A DNA stretch of 64,000 bases from Flavobacterium chryseum (lineage in GTDB: Bacteria; Bacteroidota; Bacteroidia; Flavobacteriales; Flavobacteriaceae). Position 1 is the first letter of the stretch; every line of letters begins with the position of its first letter. The notes below the pieces were generated by a model. The model saw nothing but the letters and a program-made list of their open reading frames with translations. It ran no database searches and was not told the origin of the DNA. The position numbers were made by a program, and so were the translations under genes. Below, in pieces: positions 61,144-64,000 of this stretch. The stretch spans positions 62,001 through 126,000 of the forward strand of contig NZ_SNWW01000009.1 of the NCBI RefSeq assembly GCF_004362015.1. Reading direction: 5' to 3'.

Positions 61144-64000
61144 TTATTTTTTACTTTTATAATACTTGTGGTATTTAGGATAGGTTATCGCTCCAATTGC
61201 TGTAATTGTAGCCAACGAATACCAAATCCAGTTTAATGAATGTGCTTCTCCACTTGCGTACGAGTGTAAACCAACTAAATGAAAGTTTACTCCATAATAA
61301 GTAAACAAAATAGAAACAAACGCGTACATACTAATTAAGTTAAAAAACCATTTTCCGCGTAACGAAGGCACAAAACGTGCGTGAATTACAAACGCATAAA
61401 CCATTATCGAGATTAATGCCCAGGTTTCTTTAGGATCCCATCCCCAGTAGCGTCCCCAACTTTCGTTGGCCCATTGTCCTCCCAAAAAGTTTCCTATTGT
61501 TAACATAATCAAACCAATAGTTAATGCCATTTCGTTGATGTACGTAATCTCTTTTATGTTTAAGCTCATTTTTTCTTTGTTTTTCTCTGTTGTAAAGAAA
61601 ATCAATAATAAGGCTACAAAACCTAAAATCATTCCAAGAGCAAAAGGCCCGTAACTGGCTACAATTACTGCTACGTGAATCATTAACCAATAAGAATTCA
61701 ATACAGGTTGTAAATTAGCAATTTCAGGATCGATCCAGTTCATGTAAGCTGCCATTAAAATCATGGCTGTTACAAACGCAGATGAAGCTACTGTTAATTT
61801 AGATTTTCTATCAAAAGCCAATCCGAAGAACATTGTTGCCCACCCCACATAAATAATCGATTCATAAGCATTACTCCAAGGTGCGTGACCAGAAATATAC
61901 CAACGTGCAATTAATCCCATAGTATGCAATAGAAATAAAAATCCAACAATAATATGGAATCCATTTACGGTTATACGAAGCCATTTTTTCTCAAAAAAGA
62001 TATTTATTATCGTAAAAATCAACATCAAGATAGAAGCTGTTATATACCAATAAGGCAGTTTTTTGAAAACATCATATTTATTATAAGCGATTTCAGCATC
62101 AATTTTTTGTTCGCTTGGGCGTACTTTGCTTCCAAATTTCTTTTGAAATCCATTAATGCTTTCAACCAATTGGTCTGCTGTGCCAAAGTTTTTAGAAATA
62201 GAACCAGTATTTAAAGCACTAAAATACATTGGTAAAATTTGTGCCACATAAGTAGAATCCATTCCTTTAAAACCACCATTTTGACGTTCTAAATAGGAAA
62301 CCCATTTGTTGTTTGGATCATTCGGAATCGGGAATATCTTTAAAATACTTCCGCTTAATGCAGATTCCATTAAGTTTACTTTTTTATCAGTTTCAATAAA
62401 ATCTTTCTCAAACTGATTCGGATTTGCGGCCTTGTAAGCTGCATCTAAATAAGGTGAAAGTTTATAGTTTCCATTCGCATCAAAAAACTGAACAAAAGGC
62501 GCTTTCTCAGCATCTTTGTCAACTCCAATAATTTTACGAATACTATCATTTCCTGATCTTAAATGAATAATCGGAATCTGAATCCAAACCTGTGCATATT
62601 GTGTCATAGACAAAAATACCTGATCAGAATTCATTCCGTTATACTTATCATCATGACTTACTTTTCTCAACAATTCAGATGAAAAAGTATTGATTGGTTT
62701 CATTCTTCCTCCGGCATCCTGAATAATCAAACGGCCAAATTTAGCGGCGTGTGCTTCCGGAGCTTTATAAATAGACAATAATGAATCTAATTGTTTTTGG
62801 CTCGGCGGCGCTGTAACGTGATTGGCGTGATCGTTTGGATCTGTTGTATGATTATGCTCATGGCTTGGCGTGTGAACGTGAGGCGCTTGTGCAAAACCAT
62901 TCAAACCAATAATTAAAACCAAAATGGTAATTAATTTTTCTTTTTTCTTTTTAACCACTTCTAATTTGCGTTTTAAATCTGCAAAACGAGAATGTTTGGT
63001 AAACATGATCGCCATCAATCCAAAAAACAACATAAAATATCCTAAATAAGTAATTGAAGTTCCCCAGAAATCATGGTTTACAGATAATACAGTTCCTTTT
63101 TCGTCCGGATCAAATGATGATTGAAAAAAACGATATCCTTTGTGATCTAAAACGTGGTTCATATAAATGTCAGCATCAAATGTTTCAGATGAATCCTGAA
63201 CAGTTACTTTACTTTCAAAAGCAGAGTAACTTTTTTCTGTTCCCGGATATTTTGTAGCAATAAAATCGTTCAACTTAATTTTAAAAGGCAAAACATAAGC
63301 TTTACTTCCGTAGAATAAACTGTATTCAATTTTACCAATTTTAACCGTTTGTGGTTCTCCTATACTTCCTTTAGAACCTAAAAGTCGTACTTCTTTTTCC
63401 TGACCTTCGGCTTTCACTTTTACAATTAAAGCATCAGTATGAGATTTCGCTTTAAAGTCTTTATTCGATTCATAATCAACAATTCCTTTTACAGCAGGAT
63501 CCGGAAAAACGATTCTGATATCGCCAATACTATATAACGAACGCATCATTAATGGCTGAACATTATCTTTGGTTACATCACCTTGTAATTTGTCTGCCAT
63601 TCGCATAAACTTCCCTTCAAAAGGAGTTTGAATGGTATATTTTTCACCTTTTGTATTAATGTTGATCGCACCTTCTGTTGGTTTATTCAAAGCAAATAAA
63701 ACGTTATGAATGTTTTGAACTTCACCTTCTTTCAGGAAATGTTCTTCACGTCCGCCTGCTCCCGCTTCGACTAATTTCAGGTATAAAGTTCCGTTAGCGC
63801 TTGGTTTTATGGTTTCTTTCGCTCCCATAATGTAGTTTACGTAACTCACTTCAAAAGGAGTTTCGTCAAACTTTCCTGAAAGAGAAAAATCATTATTGGT
63901 AACCGGAGAAAGTAAAAGGCTTTTATCAAAAACCCTGCGTTTCATTTCACCTTTATATTCTCCATCTGCAAAAACAGTGATAAATGTTTTGTCTGAATAA
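61144..64000 (-). CDS. Cytochrome c biogenesis protein, ResB/CcsA fusion (5' end outside window)
   Basis: System II haem-attachment protein: delivers haem across the inner membrane and joins it to apocytochrome c. The reading frame stays open to the window edge (residues before the first ATG at 63945 read ...TVFADGEYKGE), so the true start lies beyond 64000 and at least 950 codons are visible. The visible part begins in the ResB-type periplasmic domain, has a helix with ISYLGYFMLFFGLMAIMF, a His-rich linker (HVHTPSHEHNHTTDPNDHANHV), a second periplasmic region, and a C-terminal CcsA part with about eight helices and the WWD haem motif WGRYWGWDPKETWALI. Confidence 0.93.
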   Translation of the reverse strand, partial: YSDKTFITVFADGEYKGEMKRRVFDKSLLLSPVTNNDFSLSGKFDETPFEVSYVNYIMGAKETIKPSANGTLYLKLVEAGAGGREEHFLKEGEVQNIHNVLFALNKPTEGAININTKGEKYTIQTPFEGKFMRMADKLQGDVTKDNVQPLMMRSLYSIGDIRIVFPDPAVKGIVDYESNKDFKAKSHTDALIVKVKAEGQEKEVRLLGSKGSIGEPQTVKIGKIEYSLFYGSKAYVLPFKIKLNDFIATKYPGTEKSYSAFESKVTVQDSSETFDADIYMNHVLDHKGYRFFQSSFDPDEKGTVLSVNHDFWGTSITYLGYFMLFFGLMAIMFTKHSRFADLKRKLEVVKKKKEKLITILVLIIGLNGFAQAPHVHTPSHEHNHTTDPNDHANHVTAPPSQKQLDSLLSIYKAPEAHAAKFGRLIIQDAGGRMKPINTFSSELLRKVSHDDKYNGMNSDQVFLSMTQYAQVWIQIPIIHLRSGNDSIRKIIGVDKDAEKAPFVQFFDANGNYKLSPYLDAAYKAANPNQFEKDFIETDKKVNLMESALSGSILKIFPIPNDPNNKWVSYLERQNGGFKGMDSTYVAQILPMYFSALNTGSISKNFGTADQLVESINGFQKKFGSKVRPSEQKIDAEIAYNKYDVFKKLPYWYITASILMLIFTIINIFFEKKWLRITVNGFHIIVGFLFLLHTMGLIARWYISGHAPWSNAYESIIYVGWATMFFGLAFDRKSKLTVASSAFVTAMILMAAYMNWIDPEIANLQPVLNSYWLMIHVAVIVASYGPFALGMILGFVALLLIFFTTEKNKEKMSLNIKEITYINEMALTIGLIMLTIGNFLGGQWANESWGRYWGWDPKETWALISIMVYAFVIHARFVPSLRGKWFFNLISMYAFVSILFTYYGVNFHLVGLHSYASGEAHSLNWIWYSLATITAIGAITYPKYHKYYKSKK

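Noticed and set aside
1-64000. CRISPR array, prophage, insertion sequence or known defence system
   Set aside because: No regularly spaced repeats, integrase, transposase, restriction or toxin-antitoxin genes were found; RecQ and the XRE gene alone do not justify such a call.

Overview
The window looks like chromosome of a Bacteroidota bacterium, most likely a Flavobacterium species. It is AT-rich. Its best promoters follow the Bacteroidota pattern (TTTG, about 19 bases, then TAnnTTTG). It carries flavobacterial hallmarks: a split menaquinone cluster, a fused ResB/CcsA cytochrome c maturation protein, an arginine decarboxylase beside a deoxyhypusine-synthase-like enzyme, and the dispersed intergenic hairpins common in the genus. 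I see no phage, plasmid, transposase, CRISPR array or rRNA. One tRNA, tRNA-Val(TAC), is present.

Layout. Positions 1-15 kb are accessory in character: DUF1761 and YdeI-type genes, a Tat-like Gfo/Idh/MocA oxidoreductase, an ArsR/SRPBCC/DoxX/AlkD/DUF4256 operon, a GRDP/TIGR04222-type membrane protein with a Cys-Gly-Ser tail, and four short-chain dehydrogenases that sit next to three regulators of different families (Crp/Fnr, HxlR, AraC). The last SDR plus its AraC regulator lie between two 24-bp direct repeats, one of which is the terminator of tRNA-Val. Positions 15-36.8 kb hold an ABC exporter, proline dehydrogenase, an O-antigen-ligase/TPR protein, aroB, the polyamine-type genes, an Asp-rich protein, RecQ, DinB, PEP carboxylase with an Lrp/AsnC neighbour, an M14 carboxypeptidase divergent from an XRE regulator, an acyltransferase, and a run of envelope-related genes. 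Positions 36.8-55 kb hold an aminotransferase, MsrA, SelO, YpdA, a CYTH protein, and menaquinone genes menC, menA, menB and menD interleaved with CvfB, DUF2853 and a UPF0173 hydrolase, then a thioredoxin-like protein, an acetyltransferase and a glutathione peroxidase. Positions 55-64 kb hold an ECF sigma/anti-sigma pair, DoxX and DUF3667 proteins, a compact arsenic-resistance operon, and a ResB/CcsA fusion that runs off the right edge.

Regulation is the most informative part. Several promoters contain clear operators beside the matching regulator gene: tandem palindromes at an ArsR (SdpR-type) promoter, an identical 20-bp Crp/Fnr-like site in front of both the regulator and its SDR neighbour, six GTTAC repeats between HxlR and an SDR, five TTTAC-N4-GTAAA sites around a divergent XRE/M14 pair, and a palindrome over the -7 element of the arsenic operon.

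No complete new defence or mobile system was recognised. The best leads are the XRE/M14 operator array, the Crp/Fnr-SDR pair, the tRNA-flanked SDR/AraC segment, the DHS-like polyamine cluster, the GRDP/TIGR04222 fusion, and an overlooked minus-strand unit (52-codon ORF plus distant terminator) upstream of the ECF sigma gene. All assignments come from reading the sequence; no database search was run.
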